From: Mansonella perstans
Taxonomy: Eukaryota; Nematoda; Chromadorea; Rhabditida; Onchocercidae
Length of the DNA: 64,000 nucleotides
Assembly: GCA_037074765.1 (NCBI GenBank)
Contig: JBAMDO010000579.1
Span: 496,001-560,000 of the forward strand
Direction: 5' to 3'
Position 1 is the stretch's first letter. Each line of letters starts with the position of its first letter. The translations under genes were made by a program, and so were the position numbers. Positions 1 to 13,349 of this stretch are shown here, piece by piece. Under the pieces are notes generated by a model. It made no database searches. It was not told the origin of the DNA and worked only from the letters and a program-made list of their open reading frames with translations.

Positions 1-837
1 CCTGTAATGGAGCAATAAAAATTAAAGATTTTTCAGTACTGTATAACAAGCTTGGCTTTTACTGTTATAAGTATATAATGAGTGAAGAAATGAAAACATC
101 GAGACTGAAGTATCAATATTTCGGAAATAGTTTGTGGGATAATATAGTCTTTATTTATCTGATGCTACGTACTTGCTGCAGAAAGAGATTTTTGCTTTTG
201 CTTTTCTTTTGTCCTATATGCATAAAAAAAGGCATTTGCTCACGGGATATGGTAGTTTCCAGGTATTTATCAAAAATAAGAACTGGTGGTTTAGCATTGT
301 CCAATTACCTTTCGACAAAAACGACAGTATCATTTCAACGATTTGGAAGATTCTTTGAAAATCTTTACTTCTGAATTCGTGCGGATCTCGATGGAGAATT
401 CTCATGATATGCTCATTGCAAAAAAATCGAAGCGTATAGTTTATGCAAAAAAAAAAGTCTAGGAAAAGCAGTCAAGCAAAATTTGAGCAAGTTATACTTT
501 GACATATGCAACAGTGAAAGAGGAATTTGCATGAAACTGCCTAGGCTGATTTATTTCCATATAGCATTGAAAACTTGGCCTAGCACTAGAGTAGAGAACT
601 GAAATCTAGAGTAGAAAAGCCAGAACTTTCCATGAATTCCTCATTCTGTGCTTTTTTTTTTGTGAAATTTCAATGCAGTGATCCTATTTTTCAAGTGATG
701 TCTCTTCAGATTAAGAACTCATCTATTTCTACGAATAAAAACTTCAGTAATGTCTGGAAAAATTCCAAATTGTAAAATTTCAAACTTTACTCTTTATCGA
801 ACAATTAACAATTGTGCTGCTGAATACCTGATTGTAG

Positions 838-1283
838 AAGCGACAAATAACTTATCACGAAGATGGTCGACGATTTGTGGGCGATAAAATTGAAAATGAA
901 CAAACTGCTTCCACTCTTTGGACTACAGCTTTAACACATTCAGTAGCACAGAATTTGAAGGATCGACCTAGTGAAGGTTTCACGTTACGTGATGTTGGAA
1001 TTGGAGGATATGGTGAATTTTTTTTTCATTCAAAATAAGAAATGAAATTTGATCAATTGATCAATCGATCTTTTACTCTAAAAAATATGTCTTTAATCAT
1101 TCTTTCATTTCTTCCACAAATTACTTATTTTCAGTCTTAAAGAAAAATCAAAAATACATTTACTTTTCAGTGTCGTATTTGTTGCAACAATTCATACCAC
1201 ATTGTGACATATGGACAACGTTTATTTTGATAGCTGTGAATATTGCACTAATCTTACTATTTTTCTACATTTTTATACTCTGA
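838..1283 (+). CDS. 3' end of an unrecognised gene with a C-terminal membrane anchor (partial)
   Basis: Two exons fit together: 838-1012 (acceptor ATTGTAG, donor G|GTGAAT) and 1171-1283 (acceptor TTTTCAG, stop TGA). Phases agree and give a 95-residue open C-terminus. The first exon encodes a hydrophilic stretch (KRQITYHEDGRRFVGDK, then a Thr/Leu-rich part). The second ends in about 25 strongly hydrophobic residues (from DIWTTFILIAVNIALILL to the stop), which looks like a tail anchor or last transmembrane helix with almost nothing after it. I do not recognise the family. The upstream exons were not resolved; they may lie in 1-830 or outside the window. The coding call rests on splice-phase agreement and composition only. 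Confidence 0.5.
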
Positions 1284-2532
1284 TTTATGCGAATAGTGTA
1301 ATTATTTTTTAAATCATAAAGCTGCCTGTATCTGTTAGATTTGTGCAAAATTAGCTATATTTTGAACAGTAAGAAATTCCAATTTATTTTATTACTAAAA
1401 TTATATGAGATGAAGCTAGCTTTGTATGTTATGAAACATTTGTTCGCCTATCTTGCATAGTGCAATACATCGATATGATCTGATGTTTAGAAGGATTCAT
1501 AGAAGATAAAAATGTGCCCACTGTGATAAAATCATTCTTCTATGCTCTGAAACTATTGAAGTTTAGCATTAAAAAAGAGATTTGAAAATAAGACTAAGAC
1601 ATAACTGCTATCGATAAAAACCTGAAAAATTTCATAAATGACAAAAAAAAACGAAAATTTACTACAAATGAATTATACATGATAAAAAGAAAAAGTTACC
1701 TATGTATCATTTTATGTATATTTGATATTGCTTTTTCTAGTTGTATTTCTATAAAGCTCCAAGTGAATTACATTTTAAATCAAATTTTTGACATTTTTTT
1801 TTGCAAGTACAAATGTCTTAAAGTATCCAATTAAGATAGATTCGCAATTTATTAATTTGAAGAGAATGAAATTTATCAATTTAATTTCTTCTCCAAATTA
1901 CTAAAACTTCTTCAAACTATCCGAAATTCATCAAATTACTGGAACTGTTTATAACATTTGTTCCCGACACAAATTATTTGCAAAATTTTCTTAGGCAAAA
2001 AGGAACATTGTAGTAATTTAGAACTTTTCTACAAGAAGGACACTTTATTTACAATTTCATGAATCTTACGTCCAATGTCCCGTGTGTTCCACGCATTTTC
2101 CTAGTTTGCTGACTCATATATAAGAAATCATACAACATGCACTGAGTGTCTCACACATATGTGTATAATATACACCCCATGTTGCACAGTTTATTGTAGC
2201 AAACGTCAAAGAAACAATAAGTTTAACCTTCAGCGGCAATCACATCACGTATTCCGTTACGTGAATTAAGAATAGTTGGGCCTCAGCGTTTGTTGTGAGA
2301 CGATGCTTGGGCCGTGTTGTGTTTTGCTTCCTTCTTCCTTTCTTGTTCGCTTTGAGGATGAGCGTATGTTGCACGGCATTTCCTGTAAATTTCTGGTGAC
2401 TCTTGAGAATAATCCGCGGAATAAGTGGGAGAAGAGAAGTTGTCGTAATAGGAATCAATAACTTAATTTAAGCTCATTTGATCAAATCTGTCTTTTTTTT
2501 TGTTGAATATTGCGATTATTATATATATACCA
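1284..2532. other. intergenic, no gene seen
   Basis: AT-rich spacer between the left-edge gene and the RMDN gene. Stretches of T and A and a short alternating segment (CACACATATGTGTATAATATAC around 2152-2174) are present. Open frames near 2240-2460 exist on both strands but show no family match and no splice logic. Confidence 0.6.
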
Positions 2533-2542
2533 TTATTTCTAG
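2533..2542 (+). promoter_or_regulatory. probable spliced-leader trans-splice acceptor of the RMDN gene
   Basis: TTATTTCTAG ends four bases before the start codon at 2547 and no upstream exon is needed. That is the usual picture of an SL acceptor in nematodes. Similar sites precede other starts here: TGTTCAG before 13350, TGATTTTAG before 39865 and TTTTTGTAG before 46320. This is an inference from position and consensus only. Confidence 0.5.
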
Positions 2543-2546
2543 CCAA

Positions 2547-4704
2547 ATGTTGATTAGAACGCTAAAACGATCACGACTTATATCGTTGTGTGATAGCGCG
2601 ATACAGGCGATCAAAGTTAGTTTGCATTTGTTGATGAAGTAAATGATATTTTCTTGGTTTAATGATAGAAAATTTTTTACTTATATTCAGTGTGTACGAG
2701 GCACCACGAAACAAAGATTCAATGCATGCGAAAGAGCACGACGAATTTTGTCAGGAACTACAGTTACCTATACAACAGGTGATTCGATCATTCATTTCTA
2801 GATAAAATATACCGTTTCATTTTATGTTCAATTTAATATCCTTTCAGTATTTATTAGCTGTATTATATTTTTTTAATCATCCATTCATATTCTTTATTCC
2901 TTCCTTTCAGGTTTCGCACTAGTACCATTTCTGAGTAAGAAATCAGAAAGAAACGATGTTCCTGAGGAAGCAGCGAAATTGGAGCGTTTCAAACGAGAAG
3001 CAGATACATTATATAGCGTTTATTTGATCGAAAATGCATACAATGTCTTAAGGAGGTTCTGTTATTGAAAATTCAATTTGTGGTCATTTTTTTCAAAATA
3101 AGACCTGAAATTTGTGCAGTCTGACTTAATCATGTTTTTTTTTTAAGATTTTCTTCAGGAAGTGATCCACAAATGCTTTGGCGACTGGCTCGCGTATTAT
3201 GTGAAAAGGCCAAAATATCCAAGGTTATCTTTTTTTTTTGATTTACCAGAACTGCAAGATACTTTAGATGAAATCAGGTAATGGTGCTACAGAATGGCTT
3301 CAAATTGGTCGATTAGCAGTCAGAGCCTTTCATTGCTCATATTTATTATGATAAATGACATTAATTTTATTTCCCCTGTTCAGAAAGTTTCAGGACAACG
3401 ATGATAGGAAACGATTTATGTATGATGCCTTAAAAATGGCTGAAAAGGCACTCGATAATGAAGGTGAAGAATCTTGTTGGGAGGCTCATAAATGGTGAGT
3501 TGTATGTTTTTAGTATATTCATTACATTCATAATTATTTTCAAGCTGCACAAATCATAAATAGGTGAAATGACTACAGTAGAATTCAAGTTCTACTAGCT
3601 GTAGAATTTCTGTCAACAGCTGTTTCCATTAAAAAGCAGTTAATAGTTTCTTTTTTAACACTGTAATCAACTGGCAGTGAGAATTCAGCTGAAGGATTAG
3701 ACGGGGTTTGATTGAAAAAAAAAGTTGTTATATGTGCTTTCTCCCTGATTAATTATCTCTCTCGACTATTTTTTGATATGATATACCTTTTGAATATGAA
3801 TGATTTAATGCGAGGTGCGTAGGGATGATCATAATACAATATAAAGATGTTTTTTTTCTTGGTGAATTTTGTGTTTAGGTACGCCATTGTGCTAAGTTAT
3901 GTGTCAGAGTATGAAGGTACAAGAGAACAGGTTCGGCAATCCTTCGAAATTCGCAAGCACCTCGAAAAAGCGCTTGAAGTGAATTCTACTGATGCAACTA
4001 CTTGGCATGCGCTTGGTTTGTATTTATTACCATATGCGTTACTGAATAAAGTAAGATGTCTGTTGAAAGCTTTACTCTTGATTGCGAGTTATTTTTATTT
4101 TTGGAGTCATCGAAGCCTTATTATTTTAGGTGTGTGGTATTTCACATATGCGAATTTGCCATCATGGAAAGCTGCAATAGTTAAGGCATTGTTCGGAACA
4201 GTTCCACCAGCGACGTATGAAGATGCTTTGAAGTGCTTTCAAAAAGCTGAATTTATTAAAGTAAAACTGTGAATATTCTAAAATTTTTTAGATACATTTC
4301 TTATAATAATTATGATATTCTTCGAGCATGACAAGACCGAAATCTTCATGCTGAAAAAACTTAAGCACCTATGCACTGTTGTTCAAACAGAAAAACCAAA
4401 CCAAACAAAAAATTCTTTATGCACAAGAACGTTGATTCCAGCCGAATTTCGATTCTTCGAATTTGTGGTACTTGGCAGAGGTAAAAATTAGACTTGGTCA
4501 AAAAGAAGAGGCTGTTGAACTTTACAAAGCTGCGTTCAAAATGCCAGTCATTACCATGGATGACATTACTACTCATGACAAGGTATAAATTTTACGGTGA
4601 GATTTTGTTTTTCTTATTGACAATAGAAACTCAGAATATGTTTATCATTTCAGGCATACGAAAAATTACGCAAACTTGGTGTAAAAGATTTCGCGGAACT
4701 TTGA
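2547..4704 (+). CDS. rmd-1: regulator of microtubule dynamics protein (RMDN1/FAM82 family), mitochondrial TPR protein
   Basis: Nine exons: 2547-2615, 2691-2778, 2911-3055, 3148-3223, 3394-3494, 3879-4015, 4130-4260, 4442-4582, 4654-4704. All junctions are GT-AG with matching phases and give 312 residues, close to human RMDN1. The N-terminus (MLIRTLKRSRLISLCDSA) is basic and amphipathic like a mitochondrial presequence. Family hallmarks follow: DPQMLWRLARVLCEKA, KALEVNSTDATTWHALGVW, a SWKAAIVKALFGTVPP block, then a last TPR-like repeat (LAEVKIRLGQKEEAVELY) and a short tail ending DFAEL. RMDN proteins are TPR proteins of mitochondria and membrane contacts; C. elegans RMD-1 acts with spindle microtubules. 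The symbol is by family similarity; which nematode paralogue it is remains open. Neighbour NCBP1 starts 0.9 kb downstream on the same strand. Confidence 0.9.
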
Positions 4705-5590
4705 TATTGCAGTGTTGCTTTCTGAGATGAACTTTATTGTCATTGTTTGATCGTTAGCAGATAATATGAAGGCCTTTGTTATGTGTCGCGGGAATATTTT
4801 GGTGTATACAGTGAAAATCACCTGAATTTTGTGTTCAATTAACTTTTTTAATTTATTTAAAAATTATCTAAGTAATTTCAAAAAAATTTTGTCTTATATT
4901 TGCATCATGGGTTCTTACTTTTTATTAATTGCACTTACCGTATTTGATTAATACAACTTTTAAATCGCTTCAGTCTGATGTTGTTCAAATAAATTTTTGA
5001 CTCGGTGTTGTATGCTGTATATTTTTGTTAGTTTGTTTTCGTCTCATATTTTATTTAATTCAAAAATTGTGTTGCAGTTATTGCAAATTGTACACATTTA
5101 CATTATCGTATGATTTTTATAAAATGATTTCCTATTAAAATGATTCATATTAAGATGAATAAAATGATTCCCTATTTTACGTACCTTTTGCCAAAAAGGT
5201 AAACATTATCTGTGCAAAATTGTGCTTTTTTAATAATTAATAAGTAGGTATGAGACAACTCATTAATTTGTGGAAAGCCTGTTCTTGCGTTTTCTTCCTT
5301 GTACAATGCTATTCTTATACTGCTGCAGTATTCTTCCTTTTGAAATTTCAGCAGTTTTTTTCATTTGGAAGTCCAGAGTTCTCGTTTGCAAATATTACAT
5401 CACAGTACCTATCATTTGAAGTTAAACGGAAATTTAAATTAAGATGAAAGTGTAAATTAAAAGCATTTTCGTTTTCACGAAATGTTTATTCCATTTTTTC
5501 CGTATCTTTTCGAGTGATCAGTTTATCTTTTTGCAAGAAGCAAAAAATATCTTCCTGAGTTTGTGGTGTTAATTGCTTTATCACCTAAAA
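4705..5590. other. 3' UTR and spacer
   Basis: Non-coding spacer between the RMDN stop and the NCBP1 start. It contains an AATAAA-type signal near 4988 (CAAATAAATTTTTG) that could end the RMDN transcript. No gene seen. Confidence 0.5.
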
Positions 5591-8500
5591 ATGATTCACG
5601 TGCCGCATGGTGCTTACGATCGAAGGAGGCGTGTCAGTGATGAAGGTATAACTAAATCATGAAATTCGTTCACTATTTTCTTTTTTATTATTAAATTTTA
5701 TTACTAAAATTATTATTAAATCTTGATTATTAAATTTTGGATGGTCTTAGCATCAGAATAATATGGTCTTATTACGGCTATTTTCATTTTTTATTACGCG
5801 GTAACAAGATTTTCAGGTAATGATTTGCGCAATAAGAGACGATGGACTGTTCCGGAAAGAACGGAATCAGAAGTGCATTTAGAATTAATCATCAGTCGTA
5901 TTGGTGAAAACGTAAGGCTTGATTTGTAGCCATGTTCTCATGCATGATATGAGTAATCTAAAGCATAGCTTCGTTTTCTTCTCTGAATTCTAAATAAATA
6001 ATACATTATTTTGAAATAAATTGCGAAGGATTAAAGGAATAAGTTCCGCTGTTTTCTGATTTCACAGGCTTAGCGTAATGTCATCCATATTTATTTTAGA
6101 GTGATTCATCCATGGAATCCAATTTGGAGAGCTTAGCGCAATCACTAGGAACTTACCTCATCACTGATTTAGATCGCATTATCGCTATCATCGTAGATTG
6201 GTAATACTTAGCGTTTCAATGTTTTTTAGATAAATAAAGTTCAGAAAGTTGTAAGTATATTAATTACTAATGGAAATTTTTTTCATTGCAGCGTTTGTTA
6301 TTTGCGGGGAGAGATTACTGCATATTCAACTCTTGCAGGACTGTTGAACTTAAAGAAGCAAAAATTTGGCATTGAGGTATTGCAAGCTTTTTATATTGGG
6401 GAACAGAATAATATAATATCTAGACTTAATACAATTTACTCAATCATTATATTAAGATTGATTTCGCGAGAATTTTTAGCTTCTTAATCAATTATTGGAG
6501 ATCTTGCGACAGAAGCTTGTATCCGCTGATTTCATTCATGCTTTGCATATTGTAAGTTTTATAATTTTCTAAATCGTATTTGTACTTTTTTGCATGGATG
6601 ATTTTCGCCCGTCACTTGTCTTTTTTCCAGGTCACATTTCTAGCTGATCTGGTCAACTGTTATGTTATTTCATCCAGTTCTTTGGTGGAATTTTATGAAA
6701 GCTTCATGGAAGCAGTTTGTGAAGAAAATATCCCACAGGTATGGTTTCTGAAAATATTATGGTCATATATGTTCATTTTATTACAGTCATATATGTTCAT
6801 ATTACGGTCATATATGTTCATAAACCGTAAATTTTTTTTTTTTTTTTTTTGAAGGCGTGATAAAAACGCAACATTACCTGCTAATTTGGGCGTAAATATT
6901 AACTGGTCAAATTATTTTTCATTTAAGTAAGGTGTAACAACTGTAATTTTTCATGTTCTAAAAGCGCGTGGATCTTTCCAGGCTCGAAGTGACTGGTTTG
7001 TTTATGCGGTACTGCACAGTCTTCCCTGGGCAGGGCCTCAATTAAATGATAGAGAAAAAGAACCGCTTGATAATCTCTTGGAAGGTGTTGACAAATATAT
7101 GCTTGAAAGAAGCACATCTCATGCAAAGGTAAAACTCTAGTAGCTAGCATTGCCATGAGTTCAGTTGTTGCGTAGCACATATGATATTGTTATCCTGATG
7201 TCAACATATATTCTTCAAATTAGCTTTTTGAGGAGAGAAAGGAAATGGAATAAGGCAGAAAATTTTACCATTGAATGAAACGTTGGCAGATGAATGAATA
7301 AAAAATTGGCAGTTTCATTGGTTTTGGGACTACATAGTTTAGTTTGGGATACATATCGTCATGTAAAGTTAAGCATTGTTACTTCTCCGTTGCGTTTTCG
7401 ACTCACAATCAGTTACACTGTTTTTATTCTTTCTTGATTTGTCATCCTTTTTTTGCTTTTAGAAATTATTTTGTTTTCAGTTGCTTCAAGTTTGGTCAGC
7501 AATGGAACATAAGCAAGAAGAATATCTGGATAGTCTCTGGACTCAAATTTCCAAATTACGAGATGATGGTTGGGTAGAGCAGCATATTTCACGATATTAT
7601 ATAGCATTTGATGGTTCTTTGGCCGGTGCGGTTACGCATAATTTGCCACTGTAAGAATCACTACTAATTTTTTGCTTACCTTTAGAACAAATTCTTAAGA
7701 TTCGTATGTTTTAGATATAATCTGTAAAGGATTTCCATTGTGCAGTTATGATATGACCATGTTAAAAGTTTCTTGCCGTTGTTTCCTGGGTAGTTTTTCT
7801 GGAAGGAATTCTTTATATTACTGTACTTAATTTATGTTATTATTCTGTAGATTTATTCCACCACCGCATACGTCAATGATGGTGTATCCGCTGCCTACTG
7901 TTGTATTTCGTTTTTTCGACTACACCGATTGCCCAGATGGAGTAATTAATACATTTCCTTATTTTTTCTTTTGCCTTCATTTTTTTAATCGTTTATTATT
8001 TTATTTAAAATAATGATTTGTAGGGGCCAATACTTCCTGCACCTCATTCAATCGAGCGCTTTTTAGTTGAGGAAGAATTGTGTTCGATAATCACAAGAAA
8101 CTGTTATAGTAGGAAAGAATGGTGATATTTTTATTTGATTACATTGTTATTTTTATCTATATCTAGTGAAATTAAGTTGGGCAGACTACGAATCTTTGTA
8201 ATTTTAGTGCAGCGCAACTTGTCAGTTATCATAAAAAAGCAGTGCTTCCAATAAACTACATGATCTTAGAAGTAATCTTTTCGCAATTGTTCCGCTTGCC
8301 AAATCCGCCATTGCGACCCCTATTTTATGGAAGTGTGATGATTGAATTATGCAAGGCAAAGGATATGCCTCAGGCTAGTTTTTCATCTTTTTTCTTGTTA
8401 AAATCCTTTAAGGAAGTGCTGTGGCTTGTTGTAATGTTAATCAAATCGAAATTTGTATTTGCATATTTTCCAGGTAATCGCTCAAGCAGCAGAATTGTTT

Positions 8501-11500
8501 TACCAGCGAATAGATACAATGCAACTTGAGTGCATTGATAGGTTAGTTTATCACTATGAAATTTGATATCAGTTTTTTATCAGTTGTAGTTATTGAAGCA
8601 CTTTCAGATAGTTTACAATTACATCGAGAATTTTACACCTGGTCTCTTTTGCTAATTTTAATTCCCTTATATAGTTTCTATTTTCAAACTTCAGATTAAT
8701 TGATTGGTTCAGTTACCATTTGTCTAATTTTGAATATCGTTGGTCATGGGTCGACTGGGACGATTGTCTCGATTTGAATGATTATGCACCGAGGCGGTAT
8801 TTTGTGAAGGAAGTCGGTAACTTCTTACTATTGCCAATTTAAATGAGTAAAATTCTTTAAAAATACCATTAGCGAACTATTTTCAATTTTTAAAATTAAG
8901 GTTATCGAAAAATGTATAAGATTTTCGTATCACGAAAGAATTTGTGATTGCTTGCCAAATTCGTTTGAAGAAATAACACCGGAAAAGCCTTTTATATCAT
9001 TCCTAGTACCCCCAGGTATATTTTTTGATTATTTATATGCGTTCTTTTGTTTCTTTTTTTTCTTTGTAAAGTAAATATAGTTAGACAATAAAAAAGTGTT
9101 CAGGAATGGGTGGTATTTCGTGCTGTTGTTTCAGCCGTACACTCATTAGAACAGTAAGATTTGAAGGCGAATTTTTCATGATCACCGACCTTATAATTTA
9201 TAGAGTTTTATTCTTTCGGAAGTCTGACTGTTACTAATTATCGCGTTTTGTTATTAAGTCAAGTAAACTTGCTAACAGAATTTCGGCAGTATGTTATGAT
9301 TTATTTTCATAGAAGAAAATGAACTGGTTACTGAAATTGAAAAAGCATTTCGTAACAAGACTGAGCCAAAGGAGGTAACTGAAATGTTACGTGGATTTGA
9401 CCAGAAAAGCAACAGTTTAGCCACACTGTCTACTTTCTTCGCAGTTATGCTTAATGCAGCTCAGAAGTCGTTTAGTCACAACTTTGCAGCTCTGACAAGG
9501 TTTCGTTCTTTATTCTGCTTACATACTTTTCAAACTTCAGAAGCAATTACCTTTCTTTTTCTATTTTATGGTTTAATTGAAATGAGTAACTTCGAATTGC
9601 TTGATTGAGTTGAAATTTGCAACAGTTGCATATTTCGAATACAGATACCACGAAACTTTAAAAGAACTGTGTGGTGTTGATGATAAGGTTTCTACGATAT
9701 TTTTGCAAACACTTTACGATGTTTGGAAGCATAATAGACAGGTGAGTGTCACTTATGTTTTAACTTGACTTATAATTTAAATGAGCGAGGATGATCGAAA
9801 TATATTTTTGGTCCCAAGATTAATTTTTCCTGTGATTTTTGTTTTATATAAAAACTCATTATTTTCTATCAAATATTTGCCAGTTCATGTGCTCCAAACA
9901 TACAGTTTTTAATCGAATATATTACTATAAAACTTTTGCAGATGATGGTTGTGTTAATTACCAAAATGCTTCGAATGGCATTATTGACTGCAAATGCTGT
10001 GGCGTCTTGGTTGTTGAGTAGTTACGTTGGCCAGGAATTGCACCGGTTGGCTTTTGCTTTCTTTAGCATTATTTTTCTTTTTTCCTCTAAATTATTAGAT
10101 TTGTTCAGGTTTTCTTAGTCTCCTTAACATAATGTTTCTTCTAATCGCTTTATTTTTGCAGTTTCTGGCTATGGGAAGTATTGTTCATAGTTGTAAAACA
10201 CTCATGCAGGCATATGAATCGATGTAAAATCAAACTTCAGCAAATGCAGGAAAAGCTTACTACGATGGGACTAAGTGATGGAAACGTAATTTATTTAATT
10301 TTACAATAGCATACTGTAATGAGTTCTGATTTATAAAAGAAGTAAATGGGCAGTAATGAAGTAATTTCGTTTTTTCCACCTTGTCTATTTTCCCGAAGGT
10401 ACTCAATTCCTTAAAGTACTCGTGATCCTCTTTGAAATTCAAGTATATGTATGAGATAAAAAAGAAGTTAAGGATGAAAAAGTTAAGCTTTTGTTTTTTT
10501 CATCAATGATAAATACTAAGAAATTGCAAGCTAATTAATTTCTAAGATCGCTTAACTTCGAAACTGTAAGAACGGATAATGATAAATATATTGATCTCCC
10601 TTGTACAATGCAAATTAATTTCATTTTGGGATTATTGAGTCGAGCCCGACATTTTTAAATGAAATTTGCAAATCTTAGAAGTTTCCGTATGACTAATGTT
10701 TTGAAAATCTTGTATAAACCACAAAACTTCATTTTTTCGCGCTCTGATTTTTTTCAAAAGTGATTATTTTCTGTAAAGTTTTTTGTACAGGCTTATCAAT
10801 CTTTTTGTTATAATGAAGAAGACGATGATTTTGCGGTAATTCTCGATGATGATATTGAGGTGAAGAAGAAAGAACTGAAGGAATTACAGGAAATGTTGAA
10901 AAACCTGTTTCTCACTATTTTGCATGTAAGTTTATAACTAAGTGAAAATATCTTTTTGTTATTTATAATGTTGAGAATAATGAATAAATACAATCTGTTG
11001 ATTCAGTTGCAACATGTTTATAGAAATCCTTTTTTAATGAAAACTTTAGATTCTGAAATCTGGATAAATTGTTGGATTTATTGTAGAATCGTACTTAAGT
11101 ATATATTTATTTTTTCCCCTTGATTCTTCCATCTTATAAACATATTGGTTTTTTTTAGAAATTGATAGTATTTCTCTCGGATCATCTTGTAAAATATGAA
11201 ACGGCTGGAAGAAATTACGACACTTATTGGTATCGATATATGGTGGGACGATTTAAGGAGATATTACTGAGGGTTTGTTTTAAGTTTTCCAAATTCTGAG
11301 ATTCGGCAATTACCATTATTTGAGATTCAGGTTTTAGGATTTCCTTTTTATCGCCAATTTAATATTATTGGTTGTTAACGAAAACTGTAGTGCGAATGAC
11401 AATTTGAAGCAACACGGTGTCAATAATTTTCAATTATGATTATTTTGATTTGTGCTCTTCCCTTTATGTATAATATACTAGACTATTTTATCAGCAAAAA

Positions 11501-11724
11501 AGTTATTTTTGTGCTTTAATCACAATTCAGACGAATTTATCAAAAGATAACAGACAACCTTTTTCTTGAAAACAGTTTTATATTACGAAGTTGAAATTGA
11601 TTTTTAGTACTGGAACGAATTGTTGGAATTGAAACAACACATTGATAAGGAATTGTTTGTAGCAAGAGAGATCGATCCAAGAATTTTGGAAATTTACTAT
11701 CAGTTCACTGCTTTAAGTGCATGA
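5591..11724 (+). CDS. ncbp-1: nuclear cap-binding protein subunit 1 (CBP80)
   Basis: Twenty-one exons with consistent phases encode about 788 residues, against 790 in human NCBP1. Starts of exons: 5591, 5817, 6100, 6292, 6480, 6631, 6982, 7481, 7851, 8024, 8208, 8474, 8695, 8901, 9313, 9645, 9942, 10162, 10791, 11159, 11608. Recognisable blocks in family order are [31 protein letters not shown] (MIF4G domain 1), [54 protein letters not shown] (MIF4G 2), [37 protein letters not shown] and the end [19 protein letters not shown]80 pairs with NCBP2 to bind the m7G cap of nuclear transcripts for splicing, export and decay. The human segment between MIF4G 2 and 3 is shorter here, either a lineage difference or a missed small exon in 9016-9312. 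Exon 11 ends at an unusual GC donor. Confidence 0.95.
8374..8473 (+). other. GC-AG intron in ncbp-1
   Basis: The coding sequence runs to ...AAGGATATGCCTCAG and resumes after TTTTCCAG at 8474. The only phase-correct donor is GCTAGT at 8374. Using the nearby GTTTTT (8379) would leave a remainder of one base and break the frame. GC-AG introns are a known minor class in nematodes. Confidence 0.8.
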
Positions 11725-11759
11725 AGTTTCGTTCTCTTTAAATTTTTTCTTAACTATTC

Positions 11760-11765
11760 AATAAA
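11760..11765 (+). terminator. poly(A) signal AATAAA after ncbp-1
   Basis: AATAAA lies 36 bases after the ncbp-1 stop codon on the sense strand, followed by T-rich DNA. The position is normal for a nematode cleavage and polyadenylation signal. Confidence 0.55.
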
Positions 11766-13340
11766 TTAAGGCTAAAGCTCCAACGCAATGCAGTGATTCA
11801 TTTTTTTTTACCGTGAATGAAATTAAGGTACTTATTTCTGAAATGGATTTAATTTATATTGAAAAAGATGTTTATGTCCACCTCCTTTTTGGTTAAAACA
11901 TAAGAATGATATTAATTTTGAATACGCGCTGTAGGGATTTCATACATCATTTTATGAGTATTCTCAATTATATAATATAGTGAATCGATCTTGCTTCAAC
12001 AGTTGACAATTGGAACATCGAGCATAAATTACATGACCCTATCTTCTTGCCTTTGGAATTCAATTTTAAATGATTTTATGTGCTGCCTTTTTCCGCTGCT
12101 AATCACTGTACTGTATGTATTTTTATTATTTCAAATTATCATTTCTTTCAAATATAAATGTTTTAAAAATGAAAAGCCTTTCAAAAAAAATGAACATATT
12201 AAAAAATTATTTGTTTTGTTCTTTGACTCACTCTTCTCCTTTCACAATCCTAACTAATGACGATCCAACTATATATTTACTGACAATTTGCTGGGTTATC
12301 CGTTGAATTACAATTTTTAATTAACTTACTGTTAAATTATTATTATTATTATTTTTGACTTATTAATGGTATCTCTATATGTTAAAGTTTATTTTATTTG
12401 TTTCATTTTACCCGTACTATATTTCAAAGCATCATTATTGATTTCATAATTGGAAAGAAAAATGTTTTTTCTGTTAATAGTATTATACTTTAAAGTTTGG
12501 CACTTGTTTTTCATGAATTGCAATTAATATTGATCTTAAAAATTGTGAAATATTTCCGAAGTGATTTTCAAAACTTAATTTCCATGTGTTCTTCAACAAT
12601 ATTAAATGACTGTATTGTTTCATATAGTTGTGTTGTTTTCGAAAAAATAGAACAGATCTCTCTGAATGAATCTTTGTTGCTTGTTGTAATGTAATGTATT
12701 GTCAAATAGCTTATTGTTATTTCATGAGCGAAGAAGTAAGCATCTCTCTGTCTTTATTTGGGTTGATAATTTTTCAGTAGTTTAAAAATGTAGATCTCGG
12801 AATTGTATGCATTATTATTGAAATAAACTGTTTTTTTTTCTTTTTGTTCTAACATTGAAACAGAATCGAATAAATTTAAGTATACAGTTTTCTTTTTTTT
12901 TTTTGTCTTTACAGCATTTTGAACTTTCCACATGTTTTAATCAAAATGGAAGAAGAAAATATGATTTTCAAGATAGATGTTATTAAGTAATTAAGTTATT
13001 GTGCAGCTTTAGCAGAAAGAGATATTGGATTTAAAAATTTATGAGTGTTACTGTATACAGCAATAACTCAATGACTATTTGCGATTTTTCCAAATAGTTC
13101 TTTTTATTTAAATTCGAATTAATATAAATAAAAGCTTTCGGAATCGGTTACCGTATTTAGATGTCCTCTTAAAGAAATGCAAATTTTTACCATCGGTGAA
13201 TATACAAATTTTTATTTGCCAATAAAAAGTCTTTCGAAATGTCAGATGAATTCAGTGAGATTTTTGTACATCTTTTGTTGTAATCTTCTAAATCATTGAC
13301 GTCTCGGTCTAGTAATTACATAAAATTAGCTTGATGTGTT
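11766..13340. other. intergenic, no gene seen
   Basis: About 1.6 kb of AT-rich DNA with T-runs (12890-12905) and two open frames near 11991 and 12497 whose predicted peptides are hydrophobic, low-complexity and unsupported by splice structure. The segment just before 13350 holds the putative SL acceptor of the next gene. Confidence 0.6.
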
Positions 13341-13349
13341 CAGCCAAGT

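Noticed and set aside
78..405. Overlapping open frames on both strands near the left edge (98 residues on plus, 63 on minus)
   Set aside because: Hydrophobic, low-complexity peptides with no splice context or family signature; both strands are equally open.
2240..2461. Open frames on both strands (72 and 61 residues) upstream of the RMDN gene
   Set aside because: They overlap each other, match no family and lie in a likely promoter region.
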